Translations under genes and position numbers: made by a program
Part shown: piece by piece, positions 1 through 5,335 of the stretch
Layout: each line of letters opens with the position of its first letter
How positions within the stretch are numbered: the stretch's first letter is position 1
Notes under the pieces: generated by a model
Seen by the model: the letters and a program-made list of their open reading frames with translations, nothing else
Told to the model about the DNA's origin: nothing
Database searches by the model: none
From: Acidobacteriota bacterium
GTDB taxonomy: Bacteria; Acidobacteriota; Vicinamibacteria; Vicinamibacterales; UBA2999
DNA length: 13,933 nt
Assembly: GCA_020851835.1 (NCBI GenBank)
Contig: JADZBZ010000035.1
Span: 1-13,933, forward strand
Direction of reading: 5' to 3'

Positions 1-139
1 GCCCGGAACTGCCGCCCGAGTCGAACATGGTGACCACGGCGTTGGCTTCGAGCCACGGGTTGCGCTTGAGGCCGCCCAGCAAGGCGGGCAGGCCCGTGCC
101 GCCCCCGAAGCACCCGACGTGAAGCTGTCGCAGCCGCAT
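1..139 (-). CDS. YvcK/CofD-like protein, N-terminal fragment (runs off the window)
   Basis: The first 46 codons of a gene read leftward and leave the window at base 1. The peptide has a GGGTGLPALLGGLKR stretch (Gly12 to Arg26) and a DSGGSSG motif (Asp40 to Gly46). Both are hallmarks of the YvcK / CofD-like nucleotide-sugar-binding Rossmann family, formerly UPF0052. Known YvcK proteins bind UDP-GlcNAc and influence cell-wall precursor flux and growth on gluconeogenic carbon sources. CofD itself transfers 2-phospho-L-lactate, and a 46-residue fragment cannot decide between the two branches. The family usually has D-D-G-G-S-S-G; here the first two residues are D-S. The ATG at 139 is chosen because the nucleotide-binding loop starts only about 11 residues later, as is normal. 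A TAGAAT box lies 9 nt upstream and no Shine-Dalgarno is evident. The gene is divergent from the gene at 229. Confidence 0.85.
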   Translation of the reverse strand, partial: MRLRQLHVGCFGGGTGLPALLGGLKRNPWLEANAVVTMFDSGGSSG

Positions 140-148
140 CAGCCGCCT

Positions 149-154
149 ATTCTA
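149..154 (-). promoter_or_regulatory. Putative -10 box (TAGAAT) for the YvcK-like gene
   Basis: TAGAAT on the minus strand ends 9 nt before the ATG at 139. A start site 6-8 nt downstream would leave almost no 5' leader. I see no recognisable -35. Confidence 0.45.
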
Positions 155-215
155 TCGCTCACCCCGCCGTCGCCGCGGCGCCCCGCGCGGGAACAGCGGC
201 TGACGGCGCCCGTCA

Positions 216-221
216 TACACT
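216..221 (+). promoter_or_regulatory. Putative -10 box (TACACT) for the 229-2271 operon
   Basis: TACACT ends 7 nt before the ATG at 229, with no Shine-Dalgarno between them. This fits the short-spacing pattern seen before other first genes in the window. No consensus -35 is visible. Confidence 0.35.
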
Positions 222-228
222 GAAAGAC

Positions 229-924
229 ATGGAACCCGACCTCCACACACGCCTCGACTTGGTCGTCGCCGGTCTGCGACGCACGTTCGGCGACCGGCTC
301 GTCGCGGTGGTCGCCTACGGACGTCCCTCGCGTGAGTGGTCGCACAGCCTGGCGCTGGTCACGTCGCTGACCATGGACGATCTCACGGGGCTGGCGGCAG
401 CGGCCCCGGGCTGGCACCGCGCCGGCGCGGCCACGCCGCTCGTGATCCCCCGCGACGAGTTCGCCCGCTCGCTCGATGCGTTTCCCATCGAGTATGGCGA
501 CATCATCGACGCCCACACGGTGCTCGTCGGGGACGACCCGTTCGCCGCCGTCCGCATCGATCGCCTGGACTTCCGCCGCGCGGTGGAGGTGCAGGCCGCC
601 AGCCACCTGCTGCACCTGCGCGAAGACTACATCGAAACCGGCGGTCGCCCGACGGCGGTGGGTACCCTCGTGCACGATTCGGCGCCTGGCTTCGCCCAGC
701 TCCTGCGACGCATGGCCCATCTCGACGACGCCCCCGCCGATTCGGCGGCCGCCTTGTCGCATTGGGCCGCCACGCGTGCCGGGCTCGACGCGCGGATCGT
801 GGGCGACGTGCTGGCCCTGGCCGGCGAGGGTGTGCCGGCAGTGGATGCCGCGCGCCTGTTTCCCGACTATCTGTTCACGGTGAGCGCCCTGCGCCGGTTC
901 GTCGACCAATGGTCCGCCGACTGA
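229..924 (+). CDS. Degenerate nucleotidyltransferase-like protein
   Basis: A 231-residue soluble protein with no signal peptide or membrane segment. Residues about 10-50 look like the start of a Pol-beta-type nucleotidyltransferase (helix, then AVVAYGRPSREWSHSLALVTSL). The usual G-S-x-x-R-G is reduced to Y-G-R and the metal-binding D-x-D of the next strand is absent. A later segment (about residues 84-105) is followed by a helical C-terminal half. The likely reading is a catalytically dead or strongly diverged nucleotidyltransferase fold, so no substrate is proposed. The ATG at 229 sits 7 nt after a TACACT box. Its last 16 bases overlap the TPM gene, suggesting translational coupling and a shared envelope role with TPM and LemA. 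The fold call rests on pattern only; a conserved protein of unknown function is the safe alternative. Confidence 0.75.
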   Translation: MEPDLHTRLDLVVAGLRRTFGDRLVAVVAYGRPSREWSHSLALVTSLTMDDLTGLAAAAPGWHRAGAATPLVIPRDEFARSLDAFPIEYGDIIDAHTVLVGDDPFAAVRIDRLDFRRAVEVQAASHLLHLREDYIETGGRPTAVGTLVHDSAPGFAQLLRRMAHLDDAPADSAAALSHWAATRAGLDARIVGDVLALAGEGVPAVDAARLFPDYLFTVSALRRFVDQWSAD

Positions 925-1685
925 CCCTTGCCGTCCTGCTGTTCGTGGCGGCAGGAGTCGTCGCACAGCCCCTGCCGCCGGCGCTGACCGCACCGGTCAA
1001 CGACTTTGCCGAGGTCGTCGACCAGGCATCGGCCGGTCGACTCGAGGCCCTGATTCGCCAACTGGAGGCGGCCACCGGCGACGTAATGGTCGTGGCTACG
1101 GTGCGCACGTTCCAGCCGTACGCGGACCTGCCCAGCTACGCCGTCAAGATGTTCGAGAACCGCGGCCAGGGCATCGGGCCGCGCAAGGGCGATACGGGGG
1201 TACTGATTGTGCTGGCGGTGGACGATCGCCAGGTGCGTATCGAAGTGGGCTACGGACTCGAGGCCTTCGTCACCGACGGGTTCGCCGGCGAAACGAGCCG
1301 CGACACGATGGTGCCCTACTTCCGTCGAGGCGAATTCGGCCCGGGGCTGCTCGCCGGCGCCACGCGCGTAGCGCAGCGCATCGCCGAGGGCCGCAACGTG
1401 ACGCTCACCGTCGATCAGCCGCCCAGACCATCGCCGCCGTCGGCCGAAATCGGCATCAACCCGATTACGGTGCTCGTCGTACTCTACATCCTGTTTCGTC
1501 TCATCTTCGGCAGCGCGCGCGGACGCCTCGGGCGGCGGCGTGGATCTCGATGGACGAGCGGAGTGGGGCCGTTTGGGGTGGGCGGCGGATGGGGTGGTGG
1601 CGGAGGCTGGGGTGGCTCGTCTGGCGGCTTCGGCGGATTCGGCGGGGGCCGGTCCGGCGGCGGCGGCGGCGGCGCCTCATGGTAG
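909..1685 (+). CDS. TPM-domain (YgcG-like) membrane protein
   Basis: A 258-residue envelope protein. A cleavable signal peptide (residues 1-19, ending VVA before Gln20) precedes a TPM domain at about 29-160. That domain contains the family's typical blocks: NDFAEVVDQ near the start, DTGVLIVLAVDDRQVRIEVGYG at about 95-116 in the middle, then GEFGPGLLAG. A proline-rich linker leads to one membrane helix (about 184-201), an Arg-rich stretch (about 204-214) and a Gly/Trp/Ser tail ending GGASW, as in YgcG proteins. TPM proteins face the periplasm or lumen; phosphatase activity (TLP18.3) and roles in photosystem II repair are known for plant members, but the bacterial role is poorly defined. The ATG at 909 lies inside the previous gene (16-nt overlap); it is chosen because it gives an intact signal peptide. 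LemA follows 10 nt later, a pairing often seen for this family. Confidence 0.9.
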   Translation: MVRRLTLAVLLFVAAGVVAQPLPPALTAPVNDFAEVVDQASAGRLEALIRQLEAATGDVMVVATVRTFQPYADLPSYAVKMFENRGQGIGPRKGDTGVLIVLAVDDRQVRIEVGYGLEAFVTDGFAGETSRDTMVPYFRRGEFGPGLLAGATRVAQRIAEGRNVTLTVDQPPRPSPPSAEIGINPITVLVVLYILFRLIFGSARGRLGRRRGSRWTSGVGPFGVGGGWGGGGGWGGSSGGFGGFGGGRSGGGGGGASW

Positions 1686-1695
1686 AAAGGACTCT

Positions 1696-2271
1696 ATGCA
1701 GAAAGTGATGAGACTTGCCGGGATCCTGGCCGTCGTGGCGGCGGGGGTCTTCTCGTCGGGGTGCTCGTACAACACGTTCGTGAGCCAGGAAGAGGTCATC
1801 AAGACGCAGTGGGCACAGGTCGAGAACCAGCTGCAGCGCCGCAACGACCTCATTCCGAATCTGGTCGAAACCGCCAAGGGTTACGCACAGCAGGAGCGCG
1901 ACGTCTTCGGCGCCATCGCCGAGTCTCGCGCGCGGCTGGCCGGTGCAACCTCTCCAGAACAGCGCATGGCGGCGGCCAACGAGCAATCGTCGGCCCTGGC
2001 CCGCCTGCTCGTCGTCGTCGAGAACTACCCCGACCTCAAGTCGAACCAGACCTTCGCGCGGCTGATGGACGAACTGGCGGGCACCGAGAACCGCCTCGCC
2101 GTGGAACGAATGCGCTACAACGAGGCCGTCCAGGCCTACAACACCAAGCGGCGTTCGTTCCCGTCGAACATCACGGCCGGCATGTTCGGGTTCAAGGAGT
2201 ACCCTCTGTTCCAGGCCCCTGAAGCCGCCAAAGCGGTGCCCAAAGTGGATTTCACCCGTCCCTCGCCGTAA
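1696..2271 (+). CDS. LemA family lipoprotein
   Basis: A 191-residue protein. The N-terminus has a basic start, a hydrophobic core and a lipobox-like FSSGC with Cys23 as the probable lipidation site. The LemA core follows: a long helix with the highly typical Q-R-R-N-D-L-I-P-N-L-V-E-T-A-K-G-Y at about residues 48-64, then the P-E-Q segment, ENYPDLKSNQTF, the A-G-T-E-N-R motif, RYNEAVQAYNTK, and a C-terminal F-P-S-N-x-x-A-G-x-F-G-F block. LemA proteins are mostly helical envelope proteins of unclear function, often encoded beside TPM proteins. The ATG at 1696 has a good AAAGGA Shine-Dalgarno 5 nt upstream (1686-1691). A longer in-frame reading upstream lies inside the TPM tail and lacks a signal sequence at its start. 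This appears to be the last gene of its operon; a strong hairpin follows. Confidence 0.95.
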   Translation: MQKVMRLAGILAVVAAGVFSSGCSYNTFVSQEEVIKTQWAQVENQLQRRNDLIPNLVETAKGYAQQERDVFGAIAESRARLAGATSPEQRMAAANEQSSALARLLVVVENYPDLKSNQTFARLMDELAGTENRLAVERMRYNEAVQAYNTKRRSFPSNITAGMFGFKEYPLFQAPEAAKAVPKVDFTRPSP

Positions 2272-2283
2272 GCCACGCCCGCC

Positions 2284-2307
2284 GGGGCCGGCGCCGCCGC
2301 CGGTCCC
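2284..2307 (+). terminator. GC-rich hairpin after lemA (terminator-like)
   Basis: A 9-bp stem (GGGGCCGGC at 2284-2292 with GCCGGTCCC at 2299-2307, one G-U pair) closes a 6-nt loop, 12 nt after the LemA stop. There is no T tract, so it may end transcription only weakly or only protect the 3' end. It separates the LemA operon from the sigma-factor operon. Confidence 0.5.
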
Positions 2308-2331
2308 GGATTCCAACCCTCCGGTCCGGCA

Positions 2332-2337
2332 TACCAT
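2332..2337 (+). promoter_or_regulatory. Putative -10 box (TACCAT) for the sigma-factor operon
   Basis: TACCAT ends 8 nt before the ATG at 2346, with no Shine-Dalgarno in between, so transcription could start at or next to the start codon. No obvious ECF-type -35 (GGAAC-like) is seen in the roughly 25 nt between the hairpin and this box. Confidence 0.35.
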
Positions 2338-2345
2338 CCAACCTC

Positions 2346-2870
2346 ATGCCGGTGGACGACGTCGTCCTTGCAGCCAACGGAGACACAGCCGCCTTCGAGC
2401 GGGTTTACCACGCGTACCTGCCACGCGTGCACGGGTTGGCGCGCCGGATGGCGGGTCCTGAAGCGGCCGACGAGCTGACCCAGGACGTCTTCGTCCGCGT
2501 CTGGCAGAAGCTGGCCACGTTCCGGGGCGACTCCGCGTTCGGCACCTGGCTGCACCGCCTGGCGGTCAACGTCATCGTCGAGCGATTTCGCCGCCTCGGC
2601 ACGGCGCGTCGGCGCTTCCTGGATGATGGTGAGGCGACGCTCGAACTGGCCCACGCGCCGGCCCGATCGCGGCCCGATCTGAGAATGGACCTGCAGGCCG
2701 CTCTGGATACGCTGCCCGAAGGTGCCCGCACGGTGTTCGTGATGCACGACGTAGAGGGTTTTCGGCACGACGAGATCGCACAGATGCTGGAGGTATCGCC
2801 CGGGACGTCGAAGTCGCAACTCCATCGCGCACGGCACATTCTGAAGGCGGCGCTCGGCGCGCGGAAGTAG
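2346..2870 (+). CDS. ECF-type RNA polymerase sigma factor
   Basis: A 174-residue sigma-70 family protein of extracytoplasmic-function size. Region 2 spans about residues 15-80. It includes the core-binding segment ADELTQDVFVRVWQKLATFRG and the -10-recognising AFGTWLHRLAVNVIVERFRR. After a short linker, region 4 (about 113-172) has LDTLPEGARTVFVMHDVEGF and the helix-turn-helix RHDEIAQMLEVSPGTSKSQLHRAR, which contacts the -35 element. There is no region 1.1 or 3. The next gene, 26 nt downstream, is a one-pass membrane protein that fits an anti-sigma factor, so activity is probably controlled at the membrane. Which stress signal is sensed is not visible. The start follows a -10-like TACCAT closely and lacks a Shine-Dalgarno. 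Confidence 0.95.
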   Translation: MPVDDVVLAANGDTAAFERVYHAYLPRVHGLARRMAGPEAADELTQDVFVRVWQKLATFRGDSAFGTWLHRLAVNVIVERFRRLGTARRRFLDDGEATLELAHAPARSRPDLRMDLQAALDTLPEGARTVFVMHDVEGFRHDEIAQMLEVSPGTSKSQLHRARHILKAALGARK

Positions 2871-2896
2871 GGTCCACGAGCAGGACGGGACACGAC

Positions 2897-3523
2897 ATGG
2901 ACGACCAACGCACGACGAGGATGACGCGGGGCCTGGCCCGGCCGGGCACGGCGTGGGGGTCAGGACCGGCCGTCGACGATCCCCTGAACGCCGACGATCC
3001 GCTGCTGGCGGCGATCGGCGCGCTGGCCGATGAGCCGCCCCGGCGGGATCTGTGGCCGGGAATTGAGAGGCGGCTGCACCACCGCCGGCCGCGATCGGTC
3101 ACGATGACGCTGCCTCAGCTGGCGCTCGCGGCCACGCTGGTGATGGCGGTATCGGCCGGCGTATCGTGGCTCGCGCTGGCGCCGCCACGCGCCGCCATCA
3201 CGCCCGAGACGCCGATTCAGGCCGTGGCGGAGCCGGCCGGACCCGTCCGACCCGACGTGGCGCGCGCCAACTTCGCCGACGCGCAGTACGACGCGGCCGT
3301 AGCCGACCTCGAGCAGATCCTGCGCGATCAGGGCGAGCATCTAGACCCGCAGACGGTCATGGTGATCGAGCGCAACCTGCGCACCATCGACGAAGCCCTT
3401 CAGCAGGCGCGCGCGGCTCTCGACGCCGACCCGGCGAACACCTATCTGAACTCGCATCTGGCCGACGCGCGTCGGCGCAAACTCGACTTGCTCCGGCAGG
3501 CCGCGGGGTTGTCGGGAGGCTGA
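2897..3523 (+). CDS. Single-pass membrane protein, probable anti-sigma factor
   Basis: A 208-residue protein. Its N-terminal 70 residues are cytoplasmic in the expected topology and contain DEPPRRDLWPGIERRL (about 45-60), a segment that resembles those often seen in putative anti-sigma proteins beside ECF factors. One hydrophobic helix spans about 72-94. The outer part begins with a Pro-rich linker, then a helical region (about 122-203) with charged coiled-coil-like runs such as MVIERNLRTIDEALQQARAAL and DPANTYLNSHLADARRRK. No HxxxCxxC zinc anti-sigma motif is present, so it is not a classical ZAS protein. The role as anti-sigma is inferred from position directly after the sigma factor and from topology. 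The start at 2897 follows a purine-rich AGGACGGGA. Confidence 0.75.
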   Translation: MDDQRTTRMTRGLARPGTAWGSGPAVDDPLNADDPLLAAIGALADEPPRRDLWPGIERRLHHRRPRSVTMTLPQLALAATLVMAVSAGVSWLALAPPRAAITPETPIQAVAEPAGPVRPDVARANFADAQYDAAVADLEQILRDQGEHLDPQTVMVIERNLRTIDEALQQARAALDADPANTYLNSHLADARRRKLDLLRQAAGLSGG

Positions 3524-3594
3524 CGCCGATGGCTGGGCCGCAGATGACACAGGCGATGTGGGACGATCCGCAACAGCAACGAAGGGGACAGCGT

Positions 3595-4752
3595 ATGCGA
3601 AGCAGGGCTCGAGTCTGGACGGCGGTGCTGGTGGCGGGACTGTTGCCGACGGTGTCGGCGGCGCAGGACCGCGACGCGCCCAACGACCCACAGCAGCCGA
3701 CGATTCAGGCGCGACCCGGTGGGCCGGAGAACACTCCACAAGCGATCCAGGAGGTGCCCGTCACCAAGGGGACGCGGCTGGTGCTCACCAACAACGCGGG
3801 CGAGGTGGTGGTCCGATCCTGGGATCGCGACGTGGTGAAGATCGAGGCCACGCACGGCGAGCGCGACAAGGTGGACGTGCAGACGGCCGACCAGACGCTT
3901 CGCATTCGCAGTCGGTCCGAGCGCGGCCCCGGCGGGCTGGTGGATTACCTGCTCACAGTGCCCCGGTGGATGCCGGTCAACCTGTCGGGCAGCTATCTCG
4001 AAGCCGCCATCGAAGGCACCAGCGCGGAAGTGACCGTCGAAACCGTGCACGGCGGCATTCGTGTGGTCGGAGGGTCGGGTACCGTGGCGGTGCGATCGGT
4101 CATGGGTCAGATCGCGGTGGACAAGGCCAGCGGGCGCGTGCAGGCCACCTCGGTGAACGAGGGCATCCGGCTGACGAACGTCACCGGCGACTTGACCGCC
4201 GAAACCACCAACGGAGACATCGTCATCGACAACGCGCAGACGTCGAGCCTCGAGGTGTCCACGGTGAACGGCGACATCACCTTCAACGGCACGGTCCGCG
4301 ACGGCGGTGCCTACCGGCTGACGACCCACAGCGGTGACATCCGGCTGGGGGTGGGCGCGGGTGCGAACGCCACGGTCTTCGTCCGCACTTTCCAGGGTGA
4401 TTTCTCGTCCGACTTCCCCATCCAGCTGCCCGAGGGTCAGTCGCGGGACGGCGGCAGCAAGCGCTTCAACTTCACCCTGGGCACGGGCAGCGCCCGCATC
4501 GAGGTGCAGGCATTCAGCGGCGACATCCACATCGCGCGCGGTAAGGCGCTCACGCCGGACGAGGAACGCGCGTCGCGCCGCCGGACGCCGCGGTCTCCTC
4601 GCGAGGGCGGGGCCATGGCGCCGCCTCCGCTCGGCCCGGTGCCGGAGCCCGCAGCGCTGCCAGCTGCCGTAGCGGCGCCAGCGCCGCCCGTGCCGCGGAC
4701 GCCCCCCGCACCCCGGGTGCCACCCCCGCCGCCGGGCGCGGCCATACAATAG
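3595..4752 (+). CDS. Secreted DUF4097-family beta-strand protein
   Basis: A 385-residue exported protein. The signal peptide covers residues 1-22 (MRSRAR, hydrophobic core, cut near VSA/AQ). A low-complexity linker then leads to a core of short repeating beta-strand units from about residue 55 to 310. These have the D-x-x-V-x-x-x-x-x-G-x-I pattern (for example EVTVETVHGGIRVVGGSG, TTNGDIVIDNAQT, STVNGDITFNGTV, THSGDIRLGV, AFSGDIHIARG) that defines DUF4097 / putative adhesin proteins, probably a beta-helix. The tail, from about 317, is Arg-rich then strongly Pro/Ala-rich. Function is unknown; the gene is commonly co-encoded with ECF sigma and anti-sigma genes, suggesting an envelope-stress target or sensor. 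The ATG at 3595 is chosen for its AAGGGGA Shine-Dalgarno (6-nt spacing) and the signal peptide; the upstream ATG at 3529 would bury the signal. Confidence 0.85.
   Translation: MRSRARVWTAVLVAGLLPTVSAAQDRDAPNDPQQPTIQARPGGPENTPQAIQEVPVTKGTRLVLTNNAGEVVVRSWDRDVVKIEATHGERDKVDVQTADQTLRIRSRSERGPGGLVDYLLTVPRWMPVNLSGSYLEAAIEGTSAEVTVETVHGGIRVVGGSGTVAVRSVMGQIAVDKASGRVQATSVNEGIRLTNVTGDLTAETTNGDIVIDNAQTSSLEVSTVNGDITFNGTVRDGGAYRLTTHSGDIRLGVGAGANATVFVRTFQGDFSSDFPIQLPEGQSRDGGSKRFNFTLGTGSARIEVQAFSGDIHIARGKALTPDEERASRRRTPRSPREGGAMAPPPLGPVPEPAALPAAVAAPAPPVPRTPPAPRVPPPPPGAAIQ
4745..4750 (+). promoter_or_regulatory. Putative -10 box (TACAAT) for the DinB-like gene
   Basis: TACAAT overlaps the last sense codons and the first base of the stop of the preceding gene, and ends 6 nt before the ATG at 4757. 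A start site at normal distance would fall on that ATG, giving a leaderless message. The short GCGGG before the ATG is a poor, too-close Shine-Dalgarno. Confidence 0.5.
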
Positions 4753-4756
4753 CGGG

Positions 4757-5257
4757 ATGAGCATCGCCGACACGCTGCTGCCGGAGTTCGACCGCGAGAT
4801 GGGCGTGACCCGTCGCCTCCTGGAGCGCATGCCGGATGGGGCATTCGACTGGAAGCCTCATCCGAAAAGCATGACGCTCGGCCGCCTGGCGGAACACCTG
4901 GCCGAACTGCCGCAGTGGGTGGGCGCCACGATCTCCCGGGACGACATCGACCTGGACGCCAGCCGTCCGGCCGACTACGTGCCGCCGGCCACGCGCGCGG
5001 CGGTGCTGGCCCTGTTCGACCTCAACGTGTCGGCCGCGCGGGCCGCGCTCGCCAACCGTACCGATCCGGAACTGCTGGCGCCATGGACGCTGCTCAAGGG
5101 CGGTCAGCCGGTGTTCACCATGCCGAAGGCGTCGGTGCTCCGTTCCTTCGTCGTCAACCACATCGTGCACCATCGCGGTCAGTTGAGCGTGTACCTCCGG
5201 ATGCACGACGTGCCGCTGCCCTCCATCTACGGTCCGAGCGCCGACGAAGCGATGTAG
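4757..5257 (+). CDS. DinB-family putative metal-dependent protein
   Basis: A 166-residue helical protein of normal DinB size. It has the three histidine positions of the family's metal site: His47 (in LAEHLAE), His135 and His139 (in NHIVHHRGQL), with DWKPHPKSMTLGRLAEHLAEL near the first and the usual C-terminal Y-G-P-S-A-D-E. DinB/YfiT-like four-helix proteins bind a divalent metal; some are thiol-dependent transferases or hydrolases, many are induced by stress or DNA damage, and the substrate of this one is unknown. It starts only 4 nt after the DUF4097 stop, so it could be co-transcribed with the sigma operon, but it also has its own TACAAT box 6 nt upstream. A double stop (TAG TGA) ends it. 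Confidence 0.92.
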   Translation: MSIADTLLPEFDREMGVTRRLLERMPDGAFDWKPHPKSMTLGRLAEHLAELPQWVGATISRDDIDLDASRPADYVPPATRAAVLALFDLNVSAARAALANRTDPELLAPWTLLKGGQPVFTMPKASVLRSFVVNHIVHHRGQLSVYLRMHDVPLPSIYGPSADEAM

Positions 5258-5268
5258 TGACACGTCTC

Positions 5269-5335
5269 GAGTGCCGGGTGCCGGAGTGCCGAGTGCGGAG
5301 CGGAGTGCCGAGTGCGGAGGGGAGCGCTGAGTGCG
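5269..5335 (+). repeat. Degenerate GAGTGCC heptamer array
   Basis: About ten head-to-tail copies of a 7-nt unit fill the gap between two genes. The consensus is GAGTGC(C/G), with some shortened or altered copies: GAGTGCC, GGGTGCC, GGAGTGCC, GAGTGCG, GAGCG, GAGTGCC, GAGTGCG, GAGGG, GAGCGCT, GAGTGCG. The last units provide the Shine-Dalgarno (GGAGGGGAG, 5316-5324) and the GTG start (5331) of the next gene. Units vary enough to suggest an old array or one shaped by selection. Confidence 0.8.

Noticed and set aside
336..908. Long N-terminal extension of the TPM gene
   Set aside because: The extension is an Arg/Pro/Gly-rich shadow of the preceding gene. Starting at 909 gives a proper signal peptide.
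1561..1680. Glycine-coding GGC/GGT-rich run as a DNA repeat element
   Set aside because: It is explained as the coding sequence of the Gly/Trp tail typical of TPM proteins.
1501..2337. Minus-strand open frame opposite TPM tail and lemA
   Set aside because: It mirrors the glycine-repeat region and LemA; composition is typical of a GC-rich shadow frame.
3529..3594. Earlier start for the DUF4097 gene at 3529
   Set aside because: It would put 22 polar residues before the signal peptide; the ATG at 3595 has a better Shine-Dalgarno.
3442..4830. Long open frame (462 codons) on the minus strand opposite DUF4097
   Set aside because: The product is Arg/His/Val-rich without recognisable motifs, while the plus strand encodes a well-patterned DUF4097 protein with signal peptide and Shine-Dalgarno.
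5269..5335. CRISPR-like array
   Set aside because: The units are 5-8 nt, contiguous and without spacers, and no cas gene is present; it is a short tandem repeat.
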